This document shows, piece after piece, positions 7,876 to 17,871 of a stretch of DNA of 64,000 nt (the first letter of the stretch is position 1; each line of letters starts with the position of its first letter). The notes under the pieces are model-generated. The model searched no databases. It saw only the letters and a program-made list of their open reading frames with translations, and was not told the DNA's origin. The translations under genes were made by a program, and so were the position numbers. The stretch is from the NCBI GenBank assembly GCA_019459085.1, contig JAIBEW010000005.1:1-64000 (forward strand). Direction: 5' to 3'. The DNA is from Kaistella sp. Its GTDB lineage: Bacteria > Bacteroidota > Bacteroidia > Flavobacteriales > Weeksellaceae.

Positions 7876-9030
7876 ATGCTGAAAAGAGTAGTACTATTAA
7901 TAGGTTTTTTATCGACATTTACTTCTTCCTTCGCACAGCACGGAACTATGGTTACTGCTGAGCATGCAAACGGAACAGAAATATCGGCACCCGTTTCAGA
8001 ACAGGAAAAAATTAAAACTGACAATAAGAATTTTATTGACCATCACTTGCTTGATGGGCACAGCTTCGATATCATGGTCGCAAAAAATGCTGACGGTACC
8101 GAAAAACACATCGGTTTTCCGCTTCCTGTGATTTTTTACGATCAGGCAAACGGTTTTCACTCTTTTATGAGTTCTGAATTCCACCACGGAGCCGAAATGA
8201 AGGATGCGCACGGTACGAAATATTATGTTGTTGAAAGTAAGGGAGCGCATTATGCATTATACCACGAGAAAATCTTAAAGACTGATGCAAACGGTACCTT
8301 AAACCTTGATGATAAAGGTCGCGCTGACAACGAAAAAGTACTGGATCTTTCCATTACAAAAAGTGTTCTGATGATCATCTTTACAGGATTGCTGATGTTG
8401 TGGATCTTCGGTTCTATGGCAAGAAATTATAAAAAATCTCTTGTTCCTACAGGTGCCGGGAAAATCTTTGAACCGCTTATTCTTTTTGTAAGAGACGAAA
8501 TTGCAAAACCGAACATCGGACCGAAATACAAGAAATACATGGGTTATCTTTTAACCGTATTTTTCTTTATCCTATTCCTGAATGTTTTTGGATTAATGCC
8601 TTTCGGGATTAATGTTACCGGAAATATCGCTATTACGTTTGCACTGGCAATGATCACATTTTTTGTAACGCAGTTTACTGCAAACAAAAATTACTGGCAG
8701 CACATTTTCTGGATGCCGGGATTGCCTTGGCCAATGAAGATAGTCATGATGCCGATTGAAATTATCGGGGTATTCATCAAGCCTTTCGCACTTTTAATAC
8801 GTCTTTTTGCAAATATGTCGGCAGGCCACATCGTAGTGATGAGTTTGATCGCCCTGATTTATTATTTCCAGAATGTGATCGCAGGAGTTGCGTTCCCGTT
8901 CCTGACTTTCGTGATTTATCTTCTTGAAGTTTTGGTAGCGTTTTTACAGGCGTATATCTTCACGATGCTTTCAGCGGTGTATTTCGGAATGGCGAATGAG
9001 GAGCATCATCACGAAGAAGCTCATCATTAA
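7876..9030 (+). CDS. atpB: ATP synthase Fo subunit a
   Basis: Membrane stator subunit that forms the two proton half-channels with the c-ring. The conserved arginine is R309 in LLIRLFANMSAGH, and helices cover about 163-375. Unlike the roughly 270 aa enterobacterial form it has 384 aa, because a cleavable signal peptide (1-20) and a hydrophilic, His-containing stretch of about 140 residues precede the first conserved helix; this is usual for Bacteroidetes. The C-terminus is His/Glu rich (EEHHHEEAHH). Confidence 0.96.
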   Translation: MLKRVVLLIGFLSTFTSSFAQHGTMVTAEHANGTEISAPVSEQEKIKTDNKNFIDHHLLDGHSFDIMVAKNADGTEKHIGFPLPVIFYDQANGFHSFMSSEFHHGAEMKDAHGTKYYVVESKGAHYALYHEKILKTDANGTLNLDDKGRADNEKVLDLSITKSVLMIIFTGLLMLWIFGSMARNYKKSLVPTGAGKIFEPLILFVRDEIAKPNIGPKYKKYMGYLLTVFFFILFLNVFGLMPFGINVTGNIAITFALAMITFFVTQFTANKNYWQHIFWMPGLPWPMKIVMMPIEIIGVFIKPFALLIRLFANMSAGHIVVMSLIALIYYFQNVIAGVAFPFLTFVIYLLEVLVAFLQAYIFTMLSAVYFGMANEEHHHEEAHH

Positions 9031-9127
9031 TTAAGAGCCAAGGAGAAAGAACCAGGTTAAAAGTAAAAAGAAACAAGTTCGTTTGAGAACTTTATTAAGT
9101 AGAACTAATTTTTTAAAATTATATATT

Positions 9128-9325
9128 ATGCAAGAAATGCCAAAAATCATTGGTGCAGGTTTAGTAGTAATCGGAACAGGTATCGGTATCGGTAAAATCG
9201 GTGCAGCTGCTTTGGAAGGTATGGCTAGACAACCAGAACAAGCTGGTAAACTTCAAACGGCGATGTTGATCGCTGCAGCCCTTGTAGAAGGTGTTGCTTT
9301 TGCTGCATTGTTTGCGGTAAACTAA
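9128..9325 (+). CDS. atpE: ATP synthase Fo subunit c
   Basis: 65 aa hairpin of two helices joined by the polar ARQPEQ loop. ATG 9128 gives MQEMPKIIG, the normal start; an upstream in-frame alternative would add 15 unrelated residues. The ion-binding carboxylate is E54. Aligned with E. coli c (offset 7), the place of A24 is T17 and the residue after the carboxylate is G55. The Gln and Ser seen at these places in Na+-type rings are absent, so a proton-type ring is inferred. Confidence 0.95.
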   Translation: MQEMPKIIGAGLVVIGTGIGIGKIGAAALEGMARQPEQAGKLQTAMLIAAALVEGVAFAALFAVN

Positions 9326-9424
9326 GAAGTTGCAAAACAATTATCACTTGCCGGGAACGGTTGGTTACGGCAGGTGATTTTTTAAAAAATTAAAAATTAA
9401 TTACAATATTTTATTATAACTCTT

Positions 9425-9922
9425 ATGGGATTATTAGAAAATTTTTCATCAGGTTTATTCATTATCCAGTCGGTAATCTTCTTAATCCTTCTTTTGGTTT
9501 TGAGAAAATTCGCTTGGAAGCCAATTATGGATGCTGTTAACGAAAGAGAGGTAACCATCGTTGATTCCCTGAATCAGGCAAAACTTGCTAAGCAGGAAGT
9601 TCTAAACCTGAAGGCTGAAAATGAGAATATTATCCGTGAAGCAAAAGTGGAGCGCGATAATATCCTGAAAGAAGCACGGGAAATTAAAGACAGAATTGTT
9701 GGTGAAGCTAAAGATCTGGCAAAGGTAGAAGGCGACAAAATGATTGCGCAGGCAAGACAGGCCATTCAGGCTGAAAAATCTGCTGCAATGTCCGACATCA
9801 AAAACCAAATCGGTTCTTTGTCTGTAAACATCGCTGAATCCATCCTGAGACAGAAGCTTGATAACGACGGTGCTCAAAATGCTTTGGTAGAGAATATTCT
9901 TAACAAATCTAATTTGAACTAA
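9425..9922 (+). CDS. atpF: ATP synthase Fo subunit b
   Basis: 165 aa peripheral-stalk subunit: one N-terminal membrane helix (about 10-29), the WKPIMDAVNER junction, then a long charged Ala/Lys/Glu coiled coil (about 40-145). Normal length. It follows atpE after a 99 bp gap and its stop abuts the atpH start. Confidence 0.95.
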   Translation: MGLLENFSSGLFIIQSVIFLILLLVLRKFAWKPIMDAVNEREVTIVDSLNQAKLAKQEVLNLKAENENIIREAKVERDNILKEAREIKDRIVGEAKDLAKVEGDKMIAQARQAIQAEKSAAMSDIKNQIGSLSVNIAESILRQKLDNDGAQNALVENILNKSNLN

Positions 9923-10462
9923 ATGCTTACAAGTAAAGTAGCAAAAAGATACGCGCAGGGTCTGCTTAATTTCACTCAGGAATCCGGTAAAACCGATTCT
10001 GTTTACAGTGAAATGGCCGATATTGTGAAAACCATCGAGAAATCCAAGGAACTGCAGAATTTCTTTGCTTCCCCGGTAATCGATACGAAGAAAAAGATCA
10101 GCATCGCGATGCAAATCTTCAAAAGCTTTTCGCCGGTAGCCCAGAACATGATCCAGTTGGTCATCAAACAGGGTCGCGAAAGCCAGATGCAGAATATTGC
10201 TCAGGAATTCATCAATAAAGTGGAGGATATTAACGGTGTTCAGCGAATCACCTTAACTTCTGCATCATCGCTGTCTGAAGGAAATATCCAGAATATCCTG
10301 AAATCTTCTTCTCTTGTGAACCACGACAATAAATTTGACGTGAAAACCATCATCAATCCTAAAATTTTAGGAGGATATGTTTTAAGAGTCGGCGACCAGC
10401 AGATTGATGCTTCTGTACGATCAAAACTGACGCAGCTTAAAAAAGAATTTCAATTAAATTAA
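9923..10462 (+). CDS. atpH: ATP synthase F1 subunit delta
   Basis: 179 aa stalk subunit joining F1 alpha to the b dimer. The N-terminal helical domain starts with KRYAQGLLNF and the C-terminal part contains the family signature LGGYVLRVGDQQIDASVRSKL. ATG comes directly after the atpF stop, consistent with translational coupling. Confidence 0.95.
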   Translation: MLTSKVAKRYAQGLLNFTQESGKTDSVYSEMADIVKTIEKSKELQNFFASPVIDTKKKISIAMQIFKSFSPVAQNMIQLVIKQGRESQMQNIAQEFINKVEDINGVQRITLTSASSLSEGNIQNILKSSSLVNHDNKFDVKTIINPKILGGYVLRVGDQQIDASVRSKLTQLKKEFQLN

Positions 10463-10480
10463 GACAAAAACAACCATAAA

Positions 10481-12058
10481 ATGGCAGAAATAAATCCGGC
10501 AGAAGTATCTGCAATTCTTAAACAACAGTTAGCCAATTTCGACACGCAGTCAAATGTAGAAGAAGTGGGAACTGTTTTAACCATCGGTGATGGTATCGCT
10601 TTAGTATACGGTTTGGAAAATGTTCAGTACGGTGAATTGGTAAAATTCGAAGGCGGTATTGAAGGAATCGTTTTGAATCTTGCAGAGGACAACGTTGGTG
10701 TTGCACTTCTTGGAGAATCTAAACTCGTGAAAGAAGGAGATACGGTAAACAGAACCAACCGAATTTCATCTATCAAAGTTGGTGAAGGAATGTTGGGAAG
10801 AGTAGTGGATACTTTAGGGAATCCTATCGACGGTAAAGGACCAATTGCAGGTGAACTTTTTGAAATGCCTTTGGAGAGAAAAGCTCCGGGAGTAATCTTC
10901 CGTCAGCCGGTAAACGAACCGCTTCAAACGGGTATCGTTGCCATCGATTCCATGATTCCTGTTGGAAGAGGACAGAGAGAGTTGATCATTGGTGACCGTC
11001 AGACCGGTAAAACTACGGTTGCAATCGATACAATTCTGAACCAAAGAGAATTTTATGATGCTGGCGAGCCAGTATTCTGTATATATGTTGCAGTTGGTCA
11101 AAAAGCTTCTACTGTAGCACAAATTGTAAAAACACTTGAAGATAAAGGAGCTTTGGCATACACGGTTGTCGTAGCGGCAAACGCTTCTGATCCTACTCCA
11201 ATGCAGGTGTACGCGCCAATGGCGGGAGCTTCAATCGGAGAGTTTTTCCGTGATACAGGTAGACCGGCTTTGATCATTTATGATGATTTGTCAAAACAGG
11301 CGGTTGCTTACCGTGAACTTTCTCTTTTGTTGAGAAGACCACCGGGCCGTGAAGCTTATCCAGGTGACGTTTTCTATCTTCACTCCAGATTATTGGAGAG
11401 AGCTGCAAAAGTGATTAAAGATGACACAATTGCTTCTCAGATGAATGATTTACCGGATTCTTTAAGACCAATCGTAAAAGGAGGTGGTTCATTAACTGCA
11501 CTTCCAATTATTGAAACTCAGGCAGGTGACGTTTCTGCTTATATCCCAACGAACGTAATTTCAATTACCGACGGACAGATTTTCCTTGAAACAGATTTGT
11601 TTAACTCCGGAGTACGTCCTGCCATCAACGTAGGTATTTCCGTATCCAGAGTTGGAGGTAACGCTCAGATCAAATCCATGAAAAAAGTTTCGGGAACGCT
11701 GAAACTGGATCAGGCTCAGTACAAAGAATTGGAAGCATTTGCTAAATTCGGTTCTGACCTTGATGCTACTACGCTTGGCGTAATTTCTAAAGGTGAAAGA
11801 AACGTGGAGATCCTGAAGCAGCCGGTAAACTCACCGCTTCCTGTAGATTCTCAGGTGGCTATGATTTACGCAGGAACTGAAAATCTTTTGAGAACCATTC
11901 CGATCAGAAATGTAAAGGCTTTCCAGAAGGAATATGTGGAGTTTTTAAGATCGAAACATCCTGATACAATGGCAGCCATCAAATCCGGAAAGATTGATGA
12001 CCAGATTACAGGAGTTCTGAAGCAGGCCGCTACAGAATTGGCTTCTAAATACAACTAA
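10481..12058 (+). CDS. atpA: ATP synthase F1 subunit alpha
   Basis: 525 aa non-catalytic nucleotide-binding subunit. Walker A is GDRQTGKT near residue 170, and the alpha/beta signature [13 protein letters not shown] lies near 370. Normal length. In this operon it is followed by atpG but not by atpD/atpC, which must be elsewhere, as is usual in Flavobacteriia. Confidence 0.98.
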   Translation: MAEINPAEVSAILKQQLANFDTQSNVEEVGTVLTIGDGIALVYGLENVQYGELVKFEGGIEGIVLNLAEDNVGVALLGESKLVKEGDTVNRTNRISSIKVGEGMLGRVVDTLGNPIDGKGPIAGELFEMPLERKAPGVIFRQPVNEPLQTGIVAIDSMIPVGRGQRELIIGDRQTGKTTVAIDTILNQREFYDAGEPVFCIYVAVGQKASTVAQIVKTLEDKGALAYTVVVAANASDPTPMQVYAPMAGASIGEFFRDTGRPALIIYDDLSKQAVAYRELSLLLRRPPGREAYPGDVFYLHSRLLERAAKVIKDDTIASQMNDLPDSLRPIVKGGGSLTALPIIETQAGDVSAYIPTNVISITDGQIFLETDLFNSGVRPAINVGISVSRVGGNAQIKSMKKVSGTLKLDQAQYKELEAFAKFGSDLDATTLGVISKGERNVEILKQPVNSPLPVDSQVAMIYAGTENLLRTIPIRNVKAFQKEYVEFLRSKHPDTMAAIKSGKIDDQITGVLKQAATELASKYN

Positions 12059-12140
12059 GATCATATTTGAAGGTTTGATGTGCGTTTTAAGGCACATCAG
12101 ACCACTCAGATTTTTAAACCAAAATAAAACCATTTAATTA

Positions 12141-12998
12141 ATGGCAAATTTAAAGGAAATACGGGGACGGATTACATCTATCTCTTCTACAATGCAGATT
12201 ACAAGTGCGATGAAAATGGTTTCGGCAGCGAAACTGAAAAAAGCGCAGGATGCAATTGTGATGTTGAGACCTTATTCCGAAAAACTGCAGGAAATTATAG
12301 AGAATGTAAGTTCATCTACTGATCTGGAGGGGGTTTCTACCTTCACTGCAGAAAGAGAGGTGAAGAAAGTCCTGTACATTGTGGTGACTTCAAACCGTGG
12401 TCTTGCAGGTGCTTTTAACTCTTCCGTTATCAAGGAACTTAACACTGTGATCGGAAATTCCCAGCATGAAGTTGAAATTCTGACGGTGGGTAAAAAAGTG
12501 TACGATTCTGTTAGAAAAACCAGAACGGTTTACGACAACCAGAGCGCGATTTTTGATGCAATGAGTTTCGAAACGGTTTCCAATTTCACTGAAAATCTGA
12601 TGAAGGATTACAGAGAAGGCAAATTCGACAGAGTATATGTGGTGTATAACAAATTCATCAACGCTGCAACGCAGGAAGTAAAAACCGAACAGGTTTTACC
12701 GATTGCACTGCCCGAAACTGCTGCTACTTTGAATACAGATTATATTTTCGAGCCGAATGCGGCAGAGATTCTGAACGTATTGATTCCAAAATCCATTAAG
12801 ACGCAGGTGTATAAATCGATTCTTGATTCTGTTGCATCAGAGCACGGAGCAAGAATGACGGCGATGCACAAAGCAACCGATAATGCTGAAGCGTTAAGAA
12901 GTGATCTGAAAATATTTTATAACAAAGCACGTCAGGCAGCAATCACGAATGAGATTTTAGAAATTGTAGGTGGAGCTGAAGCTCTCAAAAATTCTTAA
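12141..12998 (+). CDS. atpG: ATP synthase F1 subunit gamma
   Basis: 285 aa rotor shaft. The N-terminal helix carries RITSISSTMQITSAMKMVSA and the C-terminus the signature SEHGARMTAMHKATDNA with a final NKARQAAITNEILEIVGGAEAL, both diagnostic. It ends the operon; a strong terminator follows. Confidence 0.97.
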   Translation: MANLKEIRGRITSISSTMQITSAMKMVSAAKLKKAQDAIVMLRPYSEKLQEIIENVSSSTDLEGVSTFTAEREVKKVLYIVVTSNRGLAGAFNSSVIKELNTVIGNSQHEVEILTVGKKVYDSVRKTRTVYDNQSAIFDAMSFETVSNFTENLMKDYREGKFDRVYVVYNKFINAATQEVKTEQVLPIALPETAATLNTDYIFEPNAAEILNVLIPKSIKTQVYKSILDSVASEHGARMTAMHKATDNAEALRSDLKIFYNKARQAAITNEILEIVGGAEALKNS

Positions 12999-13020
12999 TT
13001 ACTTTCGAAATACTATACAA

Positions 13021-13047
13021 AACACCGGTTCATCCGGTGTTTTTTTG
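13021..13047 (+). terminator. Terminator of the ATP synthase operon
   Basis: AACACCGG, short loop, CCGGTGTT and seven T, 22 bases after the atpG stop. Confidence 0.88.
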
Positions 13048-13134
13048 TTGCAGTAACTGTTATCATATTAAATAATTATTACCGAATCCATTTTCATCAG
13101 TATGGTTATCATATTCTAATTATTTAATTTTATA

Positions 13135-13142
13135 TATCTTTG
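13135..13142 (+). promoter_or_regulatory. -7 element TATCTTTG for the CNNM gene
   Basis: TATCTTTG at 13135-13142, 22 bases before the ATG at 13165. No clear TTG at the expected upstream distance. Confidence 0.55.
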
Positions 13143-13164
13143 CAGCAATATATTCAAACTCTAA

Positions 13165-14523
13165 ATGGACTCTGACATAGTCAAGCTTTTATTCGCAATT
13201 CTCTTAGTATTACTCAATGGTTTTTTCGTAGCCGCAGAATTCTCAATAGTTAAAGTCCGTTACTCCCAGATCCAGCTCAAAGCCGCCGAAGGAAACACCA
13301 TGGCGAAACAGGCGGAACACATCATCAAGCATCTTGATGAATACCTTTCAGCCACGCAGCTTGGGATTACTTTAGCTTCCCTTGCCTTAGGTTGGGTCGG
13401 CGAAAGTGCCATGCATCATGTCATCCAAAATATATTCCTTTATTTTAATATCACCATTGACCCGGCCACGGTAACCACGATTTCGCTCGTGATCAGTTTT
13501 CTGTTGATTACGGTCATGCATATCGTTTTCGGGGAATTGATTCCGAAATCAATTGCAATCCGGAAAGCGGAAGCCACCACAATGGCGATTGCGATGCCTT
13601 TAAGGGTTTTCTACACGGTTTTCAAGCCTTTTATCTGGGCAATGAACCAAATGTCGAATGCGGTTTTGCGTCTGATGAAAATTCATCCGGCTTCGGAACA
13701 TGAAATTCACTCAACCGAGGAACTTCAGCTGTTGGTGAAACAGTCAGCCGATTCCGGGGAAATTGAAGAAGAAAATTACGAGATCATTAAAAACGCTTTT
13801 GATTTTACTGATCATTCCGCGAAACAGATCATGGTTCCGCGACAGAATATTGCCTCTATCGATTTCGACAGCGATATCGAAGATATTATTGCTAAAATTA
13901 TGGATGGCGGTTATTCCAGAATTCCGGTTTACCAGGGTTCGATTGATAATATCATCGGTATTTTTTACGCAAAGGAAATCATCCGGGAATATATCAAGAA
14001 GAAAGGCGCGATTACCCATGAAGTATTAACCGACTTGATGCGCGAAGCCTTTTTCGTGGTCGGAAGTAAGAAAATTTCAGATTTGCTGAAAGTTTTTCAG
14101 CAGAAAAAACAGCATTTAGCCGTTGTTATTGATGAATTTGGGGGAACTGAAGGAATTATAACGCTCGAAGATATTCTGGAAGAATTGGTTGGTGAAATTC
14201 AGGATGAGGAAGATGATGAAGAAAAAATCGTTGATAAAGTAGGAGAGAATGTTTTCTGGGTTCAGGCTACTCAGCCGCTCGATGAAATCAATGAACATTT
14301 GCCGAAAAAATTCACGTTGTCTGAAGAAAGTGAATACAACACGCTTGCAGGATACATTCTGCATGAACTCGAAGATATTCCGGAAGAAAATCAGGAATTT
14401 GTCATCAACAATTATCATGTGAAAATTCTGAAAATGCAGAACAAAAGCGTTGATCTGGTTGAACTGGTATACGAAGAATCCAATATTATCGATGACCTGA
14501 CCGAAGAGATCAGCGAACTTTAA
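13165..14523 (+). CDS. CNNM/CorC-type transporter (hemolysin family, DUF21-CBS-CorC)
   Basis: 452 aa membrane protein with a DUF21 domain (four hydrophobic segments in about 1-180, with a GELIPKS motif near 123), a CBS pair (about 200-335, IMVPR then IPVYQGSIDNIIGI and VVIDEFGGTEGIITLEDI) and a C-terminal FAD-like/CorC domain (about 350-440). Family members are linked to Mg2+ or other divalent cation export; the name hemolysin is historical. It resembles GldE in layout, but no gldD is adjacent, so the general name is kept. Confidence 0.88.
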   Translation: MDSDIVKLLFAILLVLLNGFFVAAEFSIVKVRYSQIQLKAAEGNTMAKQAEHIIKHLDEYLSATQLGITLASLALGWVGESAMHHVIQNIFLYFNITIDPATVTTISLVISFLLITVMHIVFGELIPKSIAIRKAEATTMAIAMPLRVFYTVFKPFIWAMNQMSNAVLRLMKIHPASEHEIHSTEELQLLVKQSADSGEIEEENYEIIKNAFDFTDHSAKQIMVPRQNIASIDFDSDIEDIIAKIMDGGYSRIPVYQGSIDNIIGIFYAKEIIREYIKKKGAITHEVLTDLMREAFFVVGSKKISDLLKVFQQKKQHLAVVIDEFGGTEGIITLEDILEELVGEIQDEEDDEEKIVDKVGENVFWVQATQPLDEINEHLPKKFTLSEESEYNTLAGYILHELEDIPEENQEFVINNYHVKILKMQNKSVDLVELVYEESNIIDDLTEEISEL

Positions 14524-14563
14524 CCCAAATCCGAAAACGGATGTGCTAAAAGATTGAATCCAG

Positions 14564-14872
14564 ATGATCAAAAATATTTACAATTCCAGAAATTACGAAA
14601 AACCGCAGCGGGAATATGAAGAAGATGTTGCACTCCTCGAAAAGGAAGACGACGTTTACAAACTCGTACTGTGGAACGATGACGTCAACACTTTCGATGA
14701 TGTCATATCAGCGTTGGTCGAAATTTGCGGCCACACGCTGGAACAGGCCGAACAGTGCACCATACTCGTCCATTACAAAGGCAAATGTACCGTGAAAACC
14801 GGCTCTCTGGAACTTCTGAAACCTATGCATGAAAAACTGATAGACCGGAGTTTAACAAGCGAAATCGTATAA
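14564..14872 (+). CDS. clpS: ClpS adaptor of the Clp protease
   Basis: 102 aa N-end-rule adaptor that delivers substrates to ClpA/ClpC. The core begins with KLVLWNDDVNTFDDVI, including the substrate-binding acidic pair, and the C-terminal half VHYKGKCTVKTGSLELLKPM fits the family. An acidic N-terminal tail of about 25 residues precedes the core. It follows the CNNM gene by 40 bp and ends at a bidirectional terminator. No clpA is nearby. Confidence 0.93.
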   Translation: MIKNIYNSRNYEKPQREYEEDVALLEKEDDVYKLVLWNDDVNTFDDVISALVEICGHTLEQAEQCTILVHYKGKCTVKTGSLELLKPMHEKLIDRSLTSEIV

Positions 14873-14899
14873 AAAAAAGACGCAATCTGCGTCTTTTTT
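14871..14899. terminator. Bidirectional terminator between clpS and the M28 peptidase
   Basis: AAAAAGACGCA, ATC loop, TGCGTCTTTTT between two convergent genes. Confidence 0.88.
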
Positions 14900-14917
14900 C
14901 TGTTTGTTTTTAAAAGT

Positions 14918-17137
14918 TTAGAATTTCACCTTCACGGTAAGTTCTTTTCCGTTTCTTATGACTGTCACCGGAATTTCGTCTCCCGAATTCACTTTGGAAA
15001 GACAATCCATATAAGAATACACTTCCTTCACTTCGCATGTTCCGATTTTAGTGAGAATATCACCTGCCAGAATTCCCGCATCTGAAGCCGGACGGTTTTC
15101 AGTAACACCATCAATATGCAGTCCGTCTTTCGTATCTTCATAACTCGGCATAATTCCAAGTGTTACCTTGTATTTCGGGATCGCTTTACTTTGGGTGATT
15201 TTGGTTTTAGTGAAAGGAATTTCCTTCGTGTTGGCAAGTTCATTCGCCAAGCCGAAAACATAACCCGTAATATTTCTGACCCCTTCAAAATTGATTTTAT
15301 CTGCATCATCAGTTGGTTTGTGATAATCGGCGTGGGTTCCTGTGAATAGAAATAAAACCGGAATATTTTTCAGATAAAAACTCGTGTGGTCACTCGGTCC
15401 TACACCGGCACTGTCGATGGCGAGATTGTAACCGGCGGGTTTGTACCGCGCAATTATTTCTCCTAAAACCGGCGATGTTCCGATTCCACCCACCGTCAGG
15501 ACTTTATCTTTGTTCAGCCTCCCGATCATGTCCATATTAATCATCGTAACAACATTTGGATATTTTGCTTTCACGGTTTCTGCAAAATTTTTGGAACCGA
15601 TGAGCCCGTCTTCTTCGCCTGAAAATAGAGCAAAAACGTAGTTGGCTTTTTCCTTCGTTTTATTTGTTGAAAACATTCTTGCGAGTTCAAGTACCGCTGA
15701 AGTTCCTGATGCATTGTCATCGGCTCCGTTGTGAATCTGCCCATCGGAATTCATCAATGTGGAATTGTGGTGTTCATTCAGGCCGAGGTGGTCGTAATGC
15801 GCGCCGATGATGATGGTTTTGTCGGCGTTGTTGTCTAAAAATCCGATCACGTTTCTGCCGTTTGATTTTACTGAGGAATTTTCTTCATGCGGATTCATTT
15901 TTATGGAGTATTCAAAAGGAATAACTTCTGTTTTAAGCCCTGATTTTTTCAGCGATGTTGAAATAAATTCTGCTGCTTTTTTTTCGCCTTCACTGCCGGT
16001 GAGGCGGCCTTTGAGTTCGTCTGAAGCCAAATAACCGATTGATTTTTTAAGGTTTTCGTCTGAAACATTTTCATGCTTGTCAGTTTCGATCCAGTCCGCG
16101 ATAAAAACGTTGGTTTCATGTGCTTTTCCGGCCTGCCTGTTGCTCGAAAATACGAGTTTTTTGCCGTCGTGTGAAAACATCGGAAATGCATTGAACTCAC
16201 TGTTGTAAGTGATCTGTCTTAAATTCTTGCCGTCGGTATCAATGGAATAAATCTGGAAATCATATCCTCTTGTGGAATGGTGGTTAGAGGAAAAAAGGAT
16301 TTTTTTATCAGAAGGATGAAAATATGGTGACCAGTTGGCTTTTCCCAGTTTGGTAATCTGTTTCAGGCCGCTTCCGTCGATATTCATCGTGTAAATTTCC
16401 ATTTCAGTCGGTGCGACAAGGTTTTCAGCCAGTAGTGTTTTGTATTCTTTGACGTCTTTTTCAGTTGTCGGACGCGAGGAACGGAAAACCAGTTTCTTTG
16501 AATCATGGGAGAAAAATGCGCCGCCGTCGTAACCGAGTCCTGACGTGAGCTGTTTCAGATTGTTGCCGTCAATATCCATTCTCCAGAGTTCGAGATCACC
16601 GCTTCTTGAGGAGGTAAACACAATGTATTTTCCGTCCGGAGAAACTACCGCTTCTGCGTCATAACCCGGAGAATCTGTTAGCTTTTTAGTGATTTTGCCG
16701 TTCAGGTCAGCTCCATAAATATCAAATTCAGCATAAACAGGCCACAGATATTTTCCGTCGGTTCTGGGAGCCGGTTTTGCGGGACATTCTTTGTTGGCAG
16801 CATGCGTGGAAGCGTAAATAATATGCTTTCCGTCAGGCATGAAAAAAGAACAGGTGGTTCTTCCTTCTCCCGTTGAAACCAGCTGTAAATCTTTGGTTCC
16901 GATATCTTTCCGGGATAAATCCAGCAGATAAATCTGGTCGCAGTGCGCACCAATCATGGGGTTGGTAACTTGTAGCGTCAGTTTTTTACCGTCCGGAGAA
17001 AAATAGGCTTCGGCATTGTCTCCGCCGAAAGTAAGTTTGCGGATATTGGTAAGATTGGTTTCCTGCGCGGAAATAAGCCCGCACATCAGTAAAAAAGCGG
17101 GTAAAGCAGTTCTCAGGAGATAGTTTTTATGGATCAT
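14918..17137 (-). CDS. Secreted M28 metallopeptidase with WD40-like propeller and PDZ domain
   Basis: 739 aa exported protein. A signal peptide (1-24, cut after ISA) is followed by TolB/PD40-like beta-propeller blades (about 30-345, repeats of the type FSPDGKK/YIVFTSSRSG), an M28 Zn-aminopeptidase domain (about 360-610) with ligands in IIGAHYDHLG, GADDNASGTS, FSGEEDGL, MINMDMIGR and TGTHADYHKPTDD, and a C-terminal PDZ domain (about 645-739). All zinc and catalytic residues appear present. Aminopeptidase activity on peptides in the periplasm or outside is inferred. No T9SS tail is visible. It is convergent with clpS. Confidence 0.9.
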   Translation of the reverse strand: MIHKNYLLRTALPAFLLMCGLISAQETNLTNIRKLTFGGDNAEAYFSPDGKKLTLQVTNPMIGAHCDQIYLLDLSRKDIGTKDLQLVSTGEGRTTCSFFMPDGKHIIYASTHAANKECPAKPAPRTDGKYLWPVYAEFDIYGADLNGKITKKLTDSPGYDAEAVVSPDGKYIVFTSSRSGDLELWRMDIDGNNLKQLTSGLGYDGGAFFSHDSKKLVFRSSRPTTEKDVKEYKTLLAENLVAPTEMEIYTMNIDGSGLKQITKLGKANWSPYFHPSDKKILFSSNHHSTRGYDFQIYSIDTDGKNLRQITYNSEFNAFPMFSHDGKKLVFSSNRQAGKAHETNVFIADWIETDKHENVSDENLKKSIGYLASDELKGRLTGSEGEKKAAEFISTSLKKSGLKTEVIPFEYSIKMNPHEENSSVKSNGRNVIGFLDNNADKTIIIGAHYDHLGLNEHHNSTLMNSDGQIHNGADDNASGTSAVLELARMFSTNKTKEKANYVFALFSGEEDGLIGSKNFAETVKAKYPNVVTMINMDMIGRLNKDKVLTVGGIGTSPVLGEIIARYKPAGYNLAIDSAGVGPSDHTSFYLKNIPVLFLFTGTHADYHKPTDDADKINFEGVRNITGYVFGLANELANTKEIPFTKTKITQSKAIPKYKVTLGIMPSYEDTKDGLHIDGVTENRPASDAGILAGDILTKIGTCEVKEVYSYMDCLSKVNSGDEIPVTVIRNGKELTVKVKF

Positions 17138-17229
17138 TGGTTACATTTTCAATAACAAATATACTTAATTAAAATGCTCATTTCTTCAAAAATCATCGGT
17201 AAAATAGAAGATTCAATTCCCTAAAATAT

Positions 17230-17237
17230 TATATTTG
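17230..17237 (+). promoter_or_regulatory. -7 element TATATTTG for udk
   Basis: TATATTTG ends 14 bases before the udk ATG, giving a short leader. A matching TTG is not evident at 19-20 bases upstream. Confidence 0.55.
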
Positions 17238-17251
17238 TAAAAAACAAAAAT

Positions 17252-17869
17252 ATGCTGGTTATCGGAATTGCAGGAGGAACAGGGTCAGGAAAAACCACAG
17301 TGGTGAATAAAATACTGCAACAGCTGAACACAGAAGGTGTGAATGTGCTGTCGCAGGATAATTATTATCATGACAATCAGCAGCTTACCCTTTCAGAACG
17401 TGAAGTTTTAAATTACGACCACCCGAAATCCATCGATTTTGATCTGCTCATCAGCCATGTTAGAGCCTTAAAAAACGGCGAAACTATCGATCAGCCTTTG
17501 TATTCCTTTGTTACGCACTCCAGAACCGGAGACCATGTGTTGATTGAACCGCGCAATGTTCTGATTGTTGAAGGAATTCTGGTCCTTACCAATAAGGAAT
17601 TGCTGAAAGAATATGATCTGAAGGTTTTTGTACATGCCGATTCCGACGAAAGGCTGATCCGCAGAATCCGCCGCGACACCCAGGAACGTGGACGTGACTT
17701 GCAGGAAGTTTTACACCGTTACCAAACGACGTTGAAACCGATGCATCAGGAATTCATAGAGCCTTCAAAAAATGAAGCCGACCTGATTGTTCCGAATATG
17801 AAACAGAACACCGTGGCCATTGATTTTCTCTCAACAGTCATCAACAACACGCTCAAAAAAACACATTAA
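17252..17869 (+). CDS. udk: Uridine/cytidine kinase
   Basis: 205 aa cytoplasmic kinase of pyrimidine salvage, phosphorylating uridine and cytidine to UMP and CMP. Walker A GGTGSGKT at 8-15, the substrate loop SQDNYYHD near 35, YDHPKSIDFD near 53 and the RRIRRDTQERGRDLQEVL lid near 130 are all typical. It is first of a tight set udk-divIC-like-mutA. Confidence 0.95.
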   Translation: MLVIGIAGGTGSGKTTVVNKILQQLNTEGVNVLSQDNYYHDNQQLTLSEREVLNYDHPKSIDFDLLISHVRALKNGETIDQPLYSFVTHSRTGDHVLIEPRNVLIVEGILVLTNKELLKEYDLKVFVHADSDERLIRRIRRDTQERGRDLQEVLHRYQTTLKPMHQEFIEPSKNEADLIVPNMKQNTVAIDFLSTVINNTLKKTH

Positions 17870-17871
17870 CC

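Noticed and set aside
9602-10114. 170-codon minus-strand frame across atpF/atpH
   Set aside because: Antisense to two certain genes in an operon.
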